Origin: Fenollaria timonensis
Lineage (GTDB): Bacteria > Bacillota > Clostridia > Tissierellales > Peptoniphilaceae
Assembly (NCBI RefSeq): GCF_001457835.1
Contig: NZ_LN898230.1
Span: forward strand, 141,600-205,599
Length of the DNA: 64,000 nucleotides
Direction: 5' to 3'
Part shown: in pieces, positions 30,819 to 39,900 of the stretch
Layout: each line of letters opens with the position of its first letter
How positions within the stretch are numbered: the stretch's first letter is position 1
Notes under the pieces: model-generated
Database searches by the model: none
What the model was told of the DNA's origin: nothing
Seen by the model: only the letters and a program-made list of their open reading frames with translations
Program-made: the position numbers and the translations under genes

Positions 30819-32189
30819 TTACTTATATAATTCATTATAAATATACTTATCAGTATTCTTTCTTAATTGAGTCAATTCATTTATCAAGATATTCTCGTTG
30901 GCGTAGTCATCCATAAGAATATCTTTTTTATTTTTGTATTCATCATATAATTTTGACAACTCTTTTATACTTGGATTTTTATATTGACACTTTTCTAAAG
31001 CATTTATTGCTTTTTCATATGCGATAATTTGAGGCTTATATTCACTATAAAAATCTTTATCATTTGGATTTTCTTTATAGGTTTTATAGATAACCTTATT
31101 CATTTTTATAGTGTTAATATCTTCAATAGCTGCGTAAATTTCGCTCATAACTTTTTCAACATCTTTAATCTTATTTAGGATTTCTTGCCTATTAACAGCC
31201 TCTTCTTGGAGTTTAGTTTCCAAATCCATACTAGATGATAGACCGTATTTTCTAAGCTGATTTAAGGTCTTCGCCATAGTATTCATATTATGTTTTCTAG
31301 CCCATATTTCATAACCTTTAGAAGATTTAACCTTTTCATTACTTTCTATGTCTATTATATTATCAAATTTCTTATAAGATTTTTTATCATAACAAATTTT
31401 GTTATTTTTGTAATTTTCATTTACCTTATTTTCAATTCTCTCTTTTATTTTCTCTTTTGTATAATCTTTTCCAAGAGTATTTTCCCTCGCACGAATGAAT
31501 CGCCCTTTTTCTCCTTGTTTTTTATGTCTGAAAGAAAGATATTTTCCAAGTTTAATTTCATAGCCATATTCTTCCATAAGCTTTAAGAAATTCTCATAGC
31601 TATTTGCTTTATTAATAGTATGATCAATAGCGATTTGAAGTTTATGTTTCCAGGATTTTCCTTTCTTAAATTCAATATATTCTTTGTAGGATTTACCATT
31701 GGTTTTATACTTTTCCTTAAATTTTACATAATCTTCATCTATAACTGATAGCTTATACTTTCTACATAAATTATCACTATAATTTCTAATTTGGTGATAA
31801 GTTTTTTTGTTACTTTGATATGCTTTACCAGTCTCAAAAGAAACATTATTAAATAGTATATGGTTGTGAATATGTCCCTTATCTATATGGGTAGTAAGAA
31901 CATATTCATACTTTCCTTTTAAGATTTTTTCGCATAGTTCTATTCCTATTTGATGAGCCTCTTCAGCAGTAGTTTCTCCGGGGAAAAAAGATTGAATTAA
32001 ATGTCTTGCCAAAACTTTTGCTTTAGAATTACATTCTATTTTTGTTTGTTCAAATTCTAAATGAGCAGTTATAGGGTTACAGTTTAGGGAGGAAATTAGA
32101 ATTTTTCCATCTGTTTTATCACTATTCATAATATAATCAAGTGCTATTTTTAAAGTGGATTTTATAGGATGAATTTTAGTAATTGCCAT
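30819..32189 (-). CDS. mobA: MobA-type relaxase (MOBP family)
   Basis: 456 residues on the minus strand. The N-terminus (MAITKIHPIKSTLKIALDYI) and the histidine triad HIDKGHIHNH (His101, 106, 108, 110) are those of the Relaxase/Mobilisation nuclease domain; Tyr19 lies in the conserved LDYI. The C-terminal half is helical and charged, probably for DNA or partner binding. It nicks oriT and pilots the strand through the T4SS. It starts at the last base of mobC (one-base overlap), so the two are one operon running opposite to the rest of the element. Confidence 0.93.
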   Translation of the reverse strand: MAITKIHPIKSTLKIALDYIMNSDKTDGKILISSLNCNPITAHLEFEQTKIECNSKAKVLARHLIQSFFPGETTAEEAHQIGIELCEKILKGKYEYVLTTHIDKGHIHNHILFNNVSFETGKAYQSNKKTYHQIRNYSDNLCRKYKLSVIDEDYVKFKEKYKTNGKSYKEYIEFKKGKSWKHKLQIAIDHTINKANSYENFLKLMEEYGYEIKLGKYLSFRHKKQGEKGRFIRARENTLGKDYTKEKIKERIENKVNENYKNNKICYDKKSYKKFDNIIDIESNEKVKSSKGYEIWARKHNMNTMAKTLNQLRKYGLSSSMDLETKLQEEAVNRQEILNKIKDVEKVMSEIYAAIEDINTIKMNKVIYKTYKENPNDKDFYSEYKPQIIAYEKAINALEKCQYKNPSIKELSKLYDEYKNKKDILMDDYANENILINELTQLRKNTDKYIYNELYK

Positions 32190-32557
32190 TATTTTTTCTC
32201 AGTATTTATGCTATTAGAATTAGTAAGAGAGTATATTTTTTTACGCATAGAGAAAATATCTTTCGCTTGATTTTCTAATAAGCTTTTTAAATCTTCTACA
32301 TCATCTTTATATATAATTGATGTAGTATTTATCCTTTTAGCAATTTGATTTATATTATTTGAAGTACGACTTATATTTGTTGACATTTCACGAAAGACAT
32401 CCATATCTAATACATAAATATCTTTTTCTAAAATACATTTCATAATAAATTGTCTAAGAGTTTTACACTTAGATGCTTTATATTTTTCATTTAGCAATTC
32501 TAACTCCTCATCAGATAACATTAAATAGATTCCGTTATTCCTAAATCTACTTGTCAT
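32189..32557 (-). CDS. mobC: MobC-like relaxosome accessory protein
   Basis: 122 residues on the minus strand, preceded by GAGGAGG. N-terminal ribbon-helix-helix type region (RNNGIYLMLSDEELELLNEKY), then LRQFIMKCIL and the MobC core STNISRTSNNINQIAKRIN. It binds oriT and helps the relaxase open it. The 18-base inverted repeat at about 32584-32603 just upstream could be its operator or part of oriT. Confidence 0.88.
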   Translation of the reverse strand: MTSRFRNNGIYLMLSDEELELLNEKYKASKCKTLRQFIMKCILEKDIYVLDMDVFREMSTNISRTSNNINQIAKRINTTSIIYKDDVEDLKSLLENQAKDIFSMRKKIYSLTNSNSINTEKK

Positions 32558-32583
32558 AATTTAACCTCCTCGTATATTATAGT

Positions 32584-33000
32584 TGTAGTAATAAAATACT
32601 ACATTTTGTTCTCAATCCCTCTTTCTTATGGGATAATAATTGTATATATAGAGCTCGTAGTAAACCTCATTGAAGTTCGTCTACCTAATAAATTTATTAA
32701 TAGAAATAAAAAAGAAAAACCTGTAAATTCAAGTAGGATTACTTGACTTACAGGTTTAATTTATTCTATATATTTCGTCTGGAAATCTCCTGATTTAATT
32801 TTTATTGCTTATATTTTATCATTTTTTGAGACAATATTCAAGTTTACGTTGAAGCTATTATAAGCGTTTGTTGCTGAATTTAATTATTATAAATTTAGGG
32901 GTTTGGGGATATTCCCCAACAAGTAAAATGGAAAAAATAAGCGATATGATCGTAGTATTCTTATTTCATTTTTAGTAAGTGCATATGCACTTACTGTGCT
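32584..33000. other. Probable oriT/mob control region rich in palindromes
   Basis: No gene in 32558-33356. The stretch holds four dyads: TGTAGTA/TACTACA around 32584-32603; a long hairpin AAACCTGTAA/TTACAGGTTT with a further inner stem, 32717-32758; TTGGGGATATTCCCCAA at 32903-32919 followed by CAAGTAAAATGG; and a perfect 22-base palindrome at 32974-32995 (AGTAAGTGCAT and its complement). Position upstream of mobC, on the lead side of a MOBP relaxase, makes this the best oriT candidate; the GGGGATAT/CCCC element with adjacent CAAG is my preferred site. The nick cannot be placed. Confidence 0.5.
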
Positions 33001-33356
33001 TGCTCATATACTAATAGTATAAGAACAGCTTTAAGCATAGTTCTTAAAAATGAACCTAATCATCTATGATAAAATTATAGATATTAGGGATGAAATGGAT
33101 TGTTTTATGTGCTTGGTCTATTAGAGTTATAAGCGTTAAGTGTTTATTAAATTTTATTAAGTTACCGCATATATTGAAGTTAATAAACAATATATGACAA
33201 ATCTAGAGGAATATTCTAAAAATTACTTTTAAATAGGGATTTTTATAAGTATAATGAGATAGTATAAAAATTAAGGAAATCATTTTTTAAGTTCTTTAAT
33301 TTCGTATTTACTAAATTTGGATGTAATTATTTTTATTTTTAAGGGAGGGGTAATCC

Positions 33357-33728
33357 ATTCTACACAGAGAATTTGCAGAGGAAAATTATTTAGAAGCTAT
33401 ATATATTTTATCTTTGGGAAAAGATGAAGTAAGAAACATGGATCTTGCTAATTACTTAGAGTATAAAAGACCTACTGTTACAAGAATGTTAAAAAAACTT
33501 GAAAATAAAGGGCTGATTATTTATGGTGAAGATAAAATAATTCGTTTAACAGAGGAGTCAAAAACATTTTGCAAAAAAATGTATACAAGGCATAAATATT
33601 TGACGGATGTATTTATAAGACTTGGAATAGATGCAGAAAAAGCTGAAAATGAAGCTTGTCTTATAGAGCATGTTATTTCTGATGAAACTTTTGAAAAATT
33701 AAAAAAACATTTCGATTCCAATTTATAG
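33357..33728 (+). CDS. Short DtxR-family metal-dependent repressor, ATT start
   Basis: In frame upstream of the first usable TTG (33414) lies clear DtxR sequence (REFAEENYLEAIYIL), so the start must be further up. The only codon at proper distance from GGGAGGGG (33343-33350) before a stop at 33351 is ATT at 33357, giving 123 residues. Winged helix: MDLANYLEYKRPTVTRMLKKL. Metal ligands match DtxR: His in RHKYL, and Cys, Glu, His in EACLIEHVISD; the helix-1 ligand (Met10 in DtxR, Asp8 in MntR) is Asn. The SH3-like C-terminal domain of DtxR is absent. It heads the siderophore locus and likely represses it with iron or manganese bound. Confidence 0.85.
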   Translation: MLHREFAEENYLEAIYILSLGKDEVRNMDLANYLEYKRPTVTRMLKKLENKGLIIYGEDKIIRLTEESKTFCKKMYTRHKYLTDVFIRLGIDAEKAENEACLIEHVISDETFEKLKKHFDSNL

Positions 33729-33729
33729 T

Positions 33730-33775
33730 AAATAGCATAGATGGCTCGCATAATGAGATATCTATGCTATTTTTA
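33730..33775 (+). terminator. Terminator after the DtxR-type gene
   Basis: AAATAGCATAGAT/ATCTATGCTATTT stem (13 pairs) and T-rich tail. The loop contains ATAATGAGATA, which also occurs at the probable -10 region of the regulator gene (33251-33261). Confidence 0.8.
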
Positions 33776-33812
33776 TCTTTAAAATTATTTTTTCAAAAGC
33801 ATCTTAAAGCTA

Positions 33813-33865
33813 TTGATAAAAGCTATCAAATAGTATATAATAATTTTGAGTTAGCCGATACTAAC
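33813..33865 (+). promoter_or_regulatory. Promoter of the siderophore operon with DtxR-like iron box
   Basis: -35 TTGATA (33813-33818), 17 bases, -10 TATAAT (33836-33841). Eight bases further is the dyad GTTAGCCGATACTAAC (33850-33865, GTTAG-N6-CTAAC) covering the expected start point. It resembles the inner part of the DtxR/IdeR operator (TTAG...CTAA). A second imperfect repeat, CTATTGATA/TATCAAATAG, covers the -35. The arrangement predicts metal-dependent repression of all genes that follow. The RBS and ATG of the thioesterase follow at 33891. Confidence 0.75.
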
Positions 33866-33890
33866 AGAAAACAAATAAAAAGGTGAATTT

Positions 33891-34643
33891 ATGTCAAAAA
33901 ACTTTGAAATACTAAATAAAGAAATTAATGAAAATAATATAATAGCAAATCTTTTTATATTTCCATTTGCAGGTGGTGGAGTGTCTGCCTTTAGAAAATG
34001 GAAAGATGAGTTTGAAGATATAAAATTATTTGTTGCCCAGTATCCAGGAAGAGAAAACAGGTTTTCTGAAAAGGCTATAAGTGACATTAACATCTTAGTG
34101 GATAGTTTATTTGAAGACATGAAAGAAAATTTTGATTTTAGAAAACCTTATCATTTATTTGGACACAGTATGGGAACAAAAATAGTCTATGAATTAGCAT
34201 TAAGAATTAAAAATTCGGATTACATAAATCCAAGAGGAATAATTATATCAGGAGGGCGTGCTCCATTATATAAAGAACCTCATCCAATTTATCATCTTGA
34301 CGATGACGGATTTATAGAAGGCTTAAGAAGATATGAAGGAACACCAAAAGAAATTTTAGACAATAAGGATTTAATTTCTATTTTCTTGCCAACACTTAGG
34401 GCAGATTTTGTAATAGATGAAGACTATCAAGACACAAAATTTGAGAAATTAGAATCACCTATACTAGGTCTTATGGGAGATAAAGATCAAGAAATGACTT
34501 TAGATGAACTTATAAAATGGCAAGATTATACCACAAAAGAATTCACTTATAGATATATCGATGGCAAGCATATGTTTGTCAATACATCTCCTGAAAGTGT
34601 CATTAAAGAGATAAAAGAGTTTATAAAAGTAAATGAAAATTGA
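33891..34643 (+). CDS. Type II (proofreading) thioesterase
   Basis: 250 residues, alpha/beta hydrolase. Nucleophile motif FGHSMGT is near residue 88, preceded by NLFIFPFAGGGVSAFRKW, the usual TEII start; catalytic His in GKHMFV near residue 225. It frees stalled NRPS carrier domains of wrong acyl groups, as PchC and YbtT do in pyochelin and yersiniabactin synthesis. First gene of the biosynthetic operon; it overlaps the next gene by 11 bases. Confidence 0.93.
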   Translation: MSKNFEILNKEINENNIIANLFIFPFAGGGVSAFRKWKDEFEDIKLFVAQYPGRENRFSEKAISDINILVDSLFEDMKENFDFRKPYHLFGHSMGTKIVYELALRIKNSDYINPRGIIISGGRAPLYKEPHPIYHLDDDGFIEGLRRYEGTPKEILDNKDLISIFLPTLRADFVIDEDYQDTKFEKLESPILGLMGDKDQEMTLDELIKWQDYTTKEFTYRYIDGKHMFVNTSPESVIKEIKEFIKVNEN

Positions 34644-35325
34644 AGAATATGAGATAAGAAATACTAAAGATTTTCTTACTTTAGAAAATTTAAAAGCTAA
34701 ATTATCTAATAATGATTTAATACTAATTAAGGCTTATACAGACAAATTATTAGAAGAAAAATTACTTTCTTATTTAACTGAAGAGGAGATAATAAAATCA
34801 AAGGATTATAAATCAGAAATAGCAAAAATTAATTATCTAGTATCAAGGGCAATACTTAATTTATCCCTAAAAGGTTTACTAGAAAAAGGAATTAATGATT
34901 TAATAGTCAAACGAGATAAAAACAATAAGCCTTACCTAGAAAACACTATAGGATTAAAGTTTAACATCTCACACACTGAAGGATTAGTCTTGTTAGCTTT
35001 TTCTAAAAGAGAAGTAGGAATAGATGTTGAAAAAATAAATTTTAAATTTGAGTTTAAAGATATATTAGAAAACTGTTTTACTAGAGATGAAATTATAAAT
35101 ATAGATAACAATATAATAAGTTTCCATAGATATTGGACTGCAAAAGAAGCCTATCTTAAATGTGATGGTATTGGTCTTATAAGAAATTTAAAAGAGATTG
35201 AAATAATTTCTTTTGAAAATGAATTTATAAAAATTAATGATAGTAAAAGGAATACAATAAGCAGATTAAAGTCATTGAACCATGACGACAAATATGTCGG
35301 CGCAATATGCTTGGAGGAGAATTAA
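34633..35325 (+). CDS. Sfp-type 4'-phosphopantetheinyl transferase
   Basis: 230 residues. Motifs: NKPYLENTIGLKFNISHTEG, VGIDVEKI (Mg/CoA site) and FHRYWTAKEAYLKCDGIGL (WxxKEAxxK). It attaches the phosphopantetheine arm to the aryl-carrier and peptidyl-carrier domains of the two NRPSs downstream. Having its own transferase makes the locus self-sufficient after transfer to a new host. The stop (TAA) shares a base with the ATG of the next gene. Confidence 0.94.
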   Translation: MKIEEYEIRNTKDFLTLENLKAKLSNNDLILIKAYTDKLLEEKLLSYLTEEEIIKSKDYKSEIAKINYLVSRAILNLSLKGLLEKGINDLIVKRDKNNKPYLENTIGLKFNISHTEGLVLLAFSKREVGIDVEKINFKFEFKDILENCFTRDEIINIDNNIISFHRYWTAKEAYLKCDGIGLIRNLKEIEIISFENEFIKINDSKRNTISRLKSLNHDDKYVGAICLEEN

Positions 35326-36917
35326 TGAACATTGAATTAAAAGAAAAATTGGAAAAATTTTATGATGAACAAGTATGGCCGCATATGACTTTAGGAGAAT
35401 TTATTGAAGATTGTGCTAAAAAATATAGGGATAAGATTGCCTTAGTAGATGGAGTCGTTGAACTTTCATATCAAGAATTAAATAGAAAAGCTTGCCATTA
35501 TGCCAATGGTTTATTGAAAGCTGGATTTAAAAAGGGGGATAGAATCGTTCTTCAACTTCCTAATTGTCACGAATTTGTTATTATCCTTTTTGCCATGTTT
35601 AAGATTGGTGTGATTCCAGTATTATCACTTCCAGCTCATAGGAAAAATGAAATAAAGGGAATATTAGAAAAATCAGGGGCAAAAGCATATATAGCTAAGG
35701 ATAAATATCTTGGCTTTTCATATGTTGATATGATAAGAGAAGTAAGAGAAGAATTAAATATAGATTTTGAAGTTTATATTCTTGGAGATAATCAAGGATA
35801 TAAAAATTTTTACAAACTCAATGATAAAGATTATTCATCTCAGTATATAGATATTGATTATAAAGAGATGGCTCTACTCATGCTATCGAGTGGAACAACG
35901 GGAAGTCCTAAAATGATACCAATGAAACATTGCGAATTAATTTGTTCGGCTATAGCAATAGGAAGTGCCCTAAATTATTCAGATGCTACAATATACTTGA
36001 TGGCATTATCTCTATCTCATAAATTTGTTTTATCTTATCCAGGGATAATAGGAGTATTTTATCATGGAGCTAAGTGTGTAATATCTATGACACCAAGTCC
36101 TGACGAAATAATTTACAATATAGAAGAGCATAATATTAGTACAATGGCTTTAGTTCCAGCTTTAGCAAGTTTATGTATGGATTTTTTAGAGTTCGAAAAA
36201 ATTAATATTTCATCTTTAAAAATTATACAAGTAGGTGGATCAGTTTTAGAATATAACAAAGCATTTGAAATCGAAAAGAGTTTTGGGTGTATTATTTCAC
36301 AATTATATGGAATGACTGAAGGACTAGTTATGTGTACGAGATTTGATGATAACATGGACACCAGGCTTAATACTCAGGGCAAACCTGTATCTATTGGTGA
36401 TAGTGTAAAAATAGTAGATGAGTTTGGAGAAGAAGTAAATACTGGTGATTATGGTGAATTATTAATAAGGGGGCCGTATACAATGTATGAGTATTACGGT
36501 GGAATGAATGATGTTAATAACTCTATATTAGACAAAGAATTATACTTTAGAACTGGAGATAGAGCTAGAAAGTTATCAAACGAAAACTATCAAATAGCTG
36601 GTAGGGTTAAAGAAATGATAATTAAAGGCGGAGAAAAAATTATTCCTTCTGAATTAGAAAACCTATTGCTAAAGAATAAAAAGATATCAGAAGTTCAAGT
36701 AGTCGGAGTTCCTGATGAAATATTAGGAGAAAAAATTTGCGTATGTATACTAGAAAAAGACAAAAATTTGATGTTCTCTGAAATCATTCAAACACTTAAA
36801 GAAACTGGTATAGCAGAATTTAAGATTCCAGATTGTATGAAGATAATTGATAATTGGCCGCTAACTGCTACGGGAAAAATAGATAGAAAAAGGCTAATAG
36901 AGAATTATGGAAATTAG
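35325..36917 (+). CDS. Aryl acid-AMP ligase (salicylate/2,3-dihydroxybenzoate type)
   Basis: 530 residues from ATG 35325 (GGAGGAGA upstream; the ATG at 35307 lies before this site). Stand-alone adenylation enzyme similar in layout to DhbE/YbtE/PchD: QVWPHMTLGEFIEDCA start, A3 SSGTTGSPKM (~188), A5 YGMTEG, A7 FRTGDRARKL, A10 ATGKIDRKRL. It should load an aryl acid onto the carrier domain of the next gene. The pocket motif reads SHKF: His232 is kept but the neighbour, Asn235 in DhbE that holds the carboxylate, is Lys233. Substrate choice is therefore open. No gene for making salicylate or DHB is in the window. Confidence 0.9.
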   Translation: MNIELKEKLEKFYDEQVWPHMTLGEFIEDCAKKYRDKIALVDGVVELSYQELNRKACHYANGLLKAGFKKGDRIVLQLPNCHEFVIILFAMFKIGVIPVLSLPAHRKNEIKGILEKSGAKAYIAKDKYLGFSYVDMIREVREELNIDFEVYILGDNQGYKNFYKLNDKDYSSQYIDIDYKEMALLMLSSGTTGSPKMIPMKHCELICSAIAIGSALNYSDATIYLMALSLSHKFVLSYPGIIGVFYHGAKCVISMTPSPDEIIYNIEEHNISTMALVPALASLCMDFLEFEKINISSLKIIQVGGSVLEYNKAFEIEKSFGCIISQLYGMTEGLVMCTRFDDNMDTRLNTQGKPVSIGDSVKIVDEFGEEVNTGDYGELLIRGPYTMYEYYGGMNDVNNSILDKELYFRTGDRARKLSNENYQIAGRVKEMIIKGGEKIIPSELENLLLKNKKISEVQVVGVPDEILGEKICVCILEKDKNLMFSEIIQTLKETGIAEFKIPDCMKIIDNWPLTATGKIDRKRLIENYGN

Positions 36918-36940
36918 AATATTTGAGAGGAGAAGAAAGA

Positions 36941-39900
36941 ATGCCTGATTTATACGATTTATTAAATGAAATTAAAATTCAAGTTAAAAGTTATATAAAT
37001 AAAGATGATATAAAAAATCATGATAATTTAATAGAGTTGGGAATAACTTCAGTAAATGTTATGGGAATAATAAGTAAATTAAGAAGGCACAATATTAATG
37101 TATCGTTTTCTAAATTAATGGAAAAGCCATGTTTTGCTGAATGGGAAGTTGCAATAAAAAATGCTCGTAAATTAAATAATCCAAATAATTCTAATAAAAA
37201 AGTCATAGGAAACAAACTGTTTGAATTAACTGATATTCAGTATGCTTATCTTGTAGGTGGTCATGATAATCAAATACAAGGAGGAGTAGGTTGCCACGCC
37301 TATATTGAAATAGATGGAAAAGAAATAGATTGTAAAAGATTGAATGATGCATGGAATAAACTTCAATATAGACATCCAATGCTTAGAGCAAGGTTCACAG
37401 AGGATGGAAAACAAGAAATATTAGATAAACCTTTTGGCGAAGAAATTGAAGTTTTTGATTTATCTAATTTAGATGAAGAAGATACCAAAATTAGACTAGA
37501 TGAAATACGAGAAAATTTATCTCATAGAAAACTCAGAGTAAAAATGGGAGAAGTCGCAGGATTAAAACTTGCAAATCTATCACAGAATAGAAATAAAATT
37601 TTCTTTGATTTAGATTTACTTGTTGCCGATGTCATGAGTATGAGTATTCTTTTGAAAGAATTAGGAGAATCGTATTTAGGAAAAGAATTAGACAATCTAA
37701 ACAATTATACCTTTAAAGACTATATAAACAATCTTGAAGTAGACTCTGAAATCTATAAAAAAGACCAACAGTTTTGGAAAGAAAAAATAGACTCATTTGA
37801 GATAGAAAGACCTAATTTACCATTAAAGAAAGCTCCTGAACAAATTAAAGAAACGAGATTTACTAGAAGGAAACGAGTTATTGAAAAAGATAAATGGAGC
37901 AAAATAAAAGAGCTTGCAGCAAGCTATAAATCTACACCATCAATGGTTTTATTAACTGCGCATGCTTTAATTCTAGAAAGATGGACTAACCAAGATAAGT
38001 TTTTTATAAACTTACCATTATTTAATAGAGATCTTTCAAACGAAAACTTGAAAGATATGGTGGCAGACTTTACAAATATCTTATTAGTAGAGCATGAAAG
38101 AAAAAATGATGCTTCTTTCCTAGAAACTTTGAATAGAGTAAGCAAAACCTTTATAGACAATGTTAGTCATTCATCTTATAGTGGAGTACAAGTTCAAAGG
38201 GATATATCAAAATCACAGGGTACAAGCCTTAATGTAGCACCTGTAGTTTTTGCGTGCAACATAGACTATCCACTAGAAACTGAAATTTCAAGGAAAGCTT
38301 TGGGCAAAATTACATATATGGTATCACAAACTCCGGGAGTATGGTTAGATTTCCAATCATATATAAAAGATGGAGATTTAGTATTATGCTGGGATAGTGT
38401 AGATGAACTTTTCCCTGAAAAAATGTTAGATGATATGTTAAATTCTTTAGAAAAACAACTTTTAAGACTAGCAGAAAAAGAAAATTGGGAAAGCAAATTT
38501 GATGTGCTATCAGAAAATCAAAAACTAGCAAGAGAAAAAGAGCTTCAATCAATTCTTCCATTAAACTTTCCTGATGAGAGATTATATGATGGATTTTTAA
38601 AAAATGTAAAAGAAAATCCAGAAAAAATTGCAATTATAGATTCAGAAACTAAAGAAGAAATATCCTATATGGACTTATATGAAAAATCCTTAAATATAGC
38701 GGGATATTTAAAGGAAAATGGAATAAAAAAGGGAGAATATGTAGGCATTACTCTCCCGAGATCAAGCAAGCAAATTTATGCTATATTTGGAATACTCTTT
38801 GCTGGAGCAGCATATGTTGCTATTGGAATAAATCAACCTAGTGAAAGGCGAAGTAAAATATACGAACAAATAGGTATAAAGTTTGTAATCAGTGACAATA
38901 AAACAATAGAAGATTGCAAACTAGATACGAGAGAAGTTTCTTTAATTGATTTAGACAAGACTATAGATAAATTCTTAAGTCTTGATAAGCCTATAGAAGT
39001 AAGTTCTTTTGACTCAGCCTATATAATAATGACATCAGGTACTACAGGAGTGCCAAAGGGTGTTGAGATCATGCACACAAGTGCCATTAATACTATTAAT
39101 GATTTAAATAAAAAATATTCTATTAATTCAAATGATACGTTACTTATGGTGTCAGCAATAGACTTTGACTTATCAGTATATGATATTTTTGGAATACTTG
39201 GCACAGGTGGAACTTTAATAACAACTAATGAAGATAATTATCGTAATCCTGATGAATGGATTAGAATTATTGAAAAATATAAGGTAAGTATATGGGACTC
39301 TGTACCTATACTTTTTGACATGCTCGTAACTATGGCAGAGGGTGAAAAGAAAAGCTTGCCACTTAGAATTGTTATGTTATCAGGAGATTGGATAGCAAAA
39401 GATCTACCAGGAAGATTTTACAAGTTAAGCGAAAAAGAAAATTCCATTGTTGTAGCTATGGGCGGGGCAACAGAAGCATCTATATGGTCAAATTATTTAA
39501 ATGTGCCGAGACAAATACCTAAAGATTGGATTTCCATTCCTTATGGAAGACCACTTAAAAACCAAGTCTATAGAGTAGTAGATGAATTAGGTAGAATATG
39601 CCCTAATTATGTTAAGGGAGAACTTCTAATTGGTGGAGTTGGTGTTGCTAAATGCTACCATGGAGATGAAGAACTAACTAATAGAAAGTATTTTGAAGAA
39701 GATGGACTTAGATGGTATAGAACTGGAGATAATGGAAGATTTTGGAATGATGGTACTATTGAATTTCTTGGAAGAAAAGACACTCAAGTAAAAATTAAAG
39801 GACATAGAATTGAACTTGGTGAGGTTGAGTCTGTACTTAAAGGATTTCCTGATATCATTGATTGCTGTGCGAGCGTTATAAATTGTCATAATTCAATGAA

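Noticed and set aside
30719-30916. Plus-strand 65-codon frame overlapping the relaxase end
   Set aside because: Antisense to the relaxase 3' end, no ribosome binding site and no protein-like pattern; the bases before 30819 look like a convergent terminator/repeat zone.
33050-33124. 24-codon ORF in the mob/regulator gap
   Set aside because: No ribosome binding site and no recognisable sequence; likely chance.
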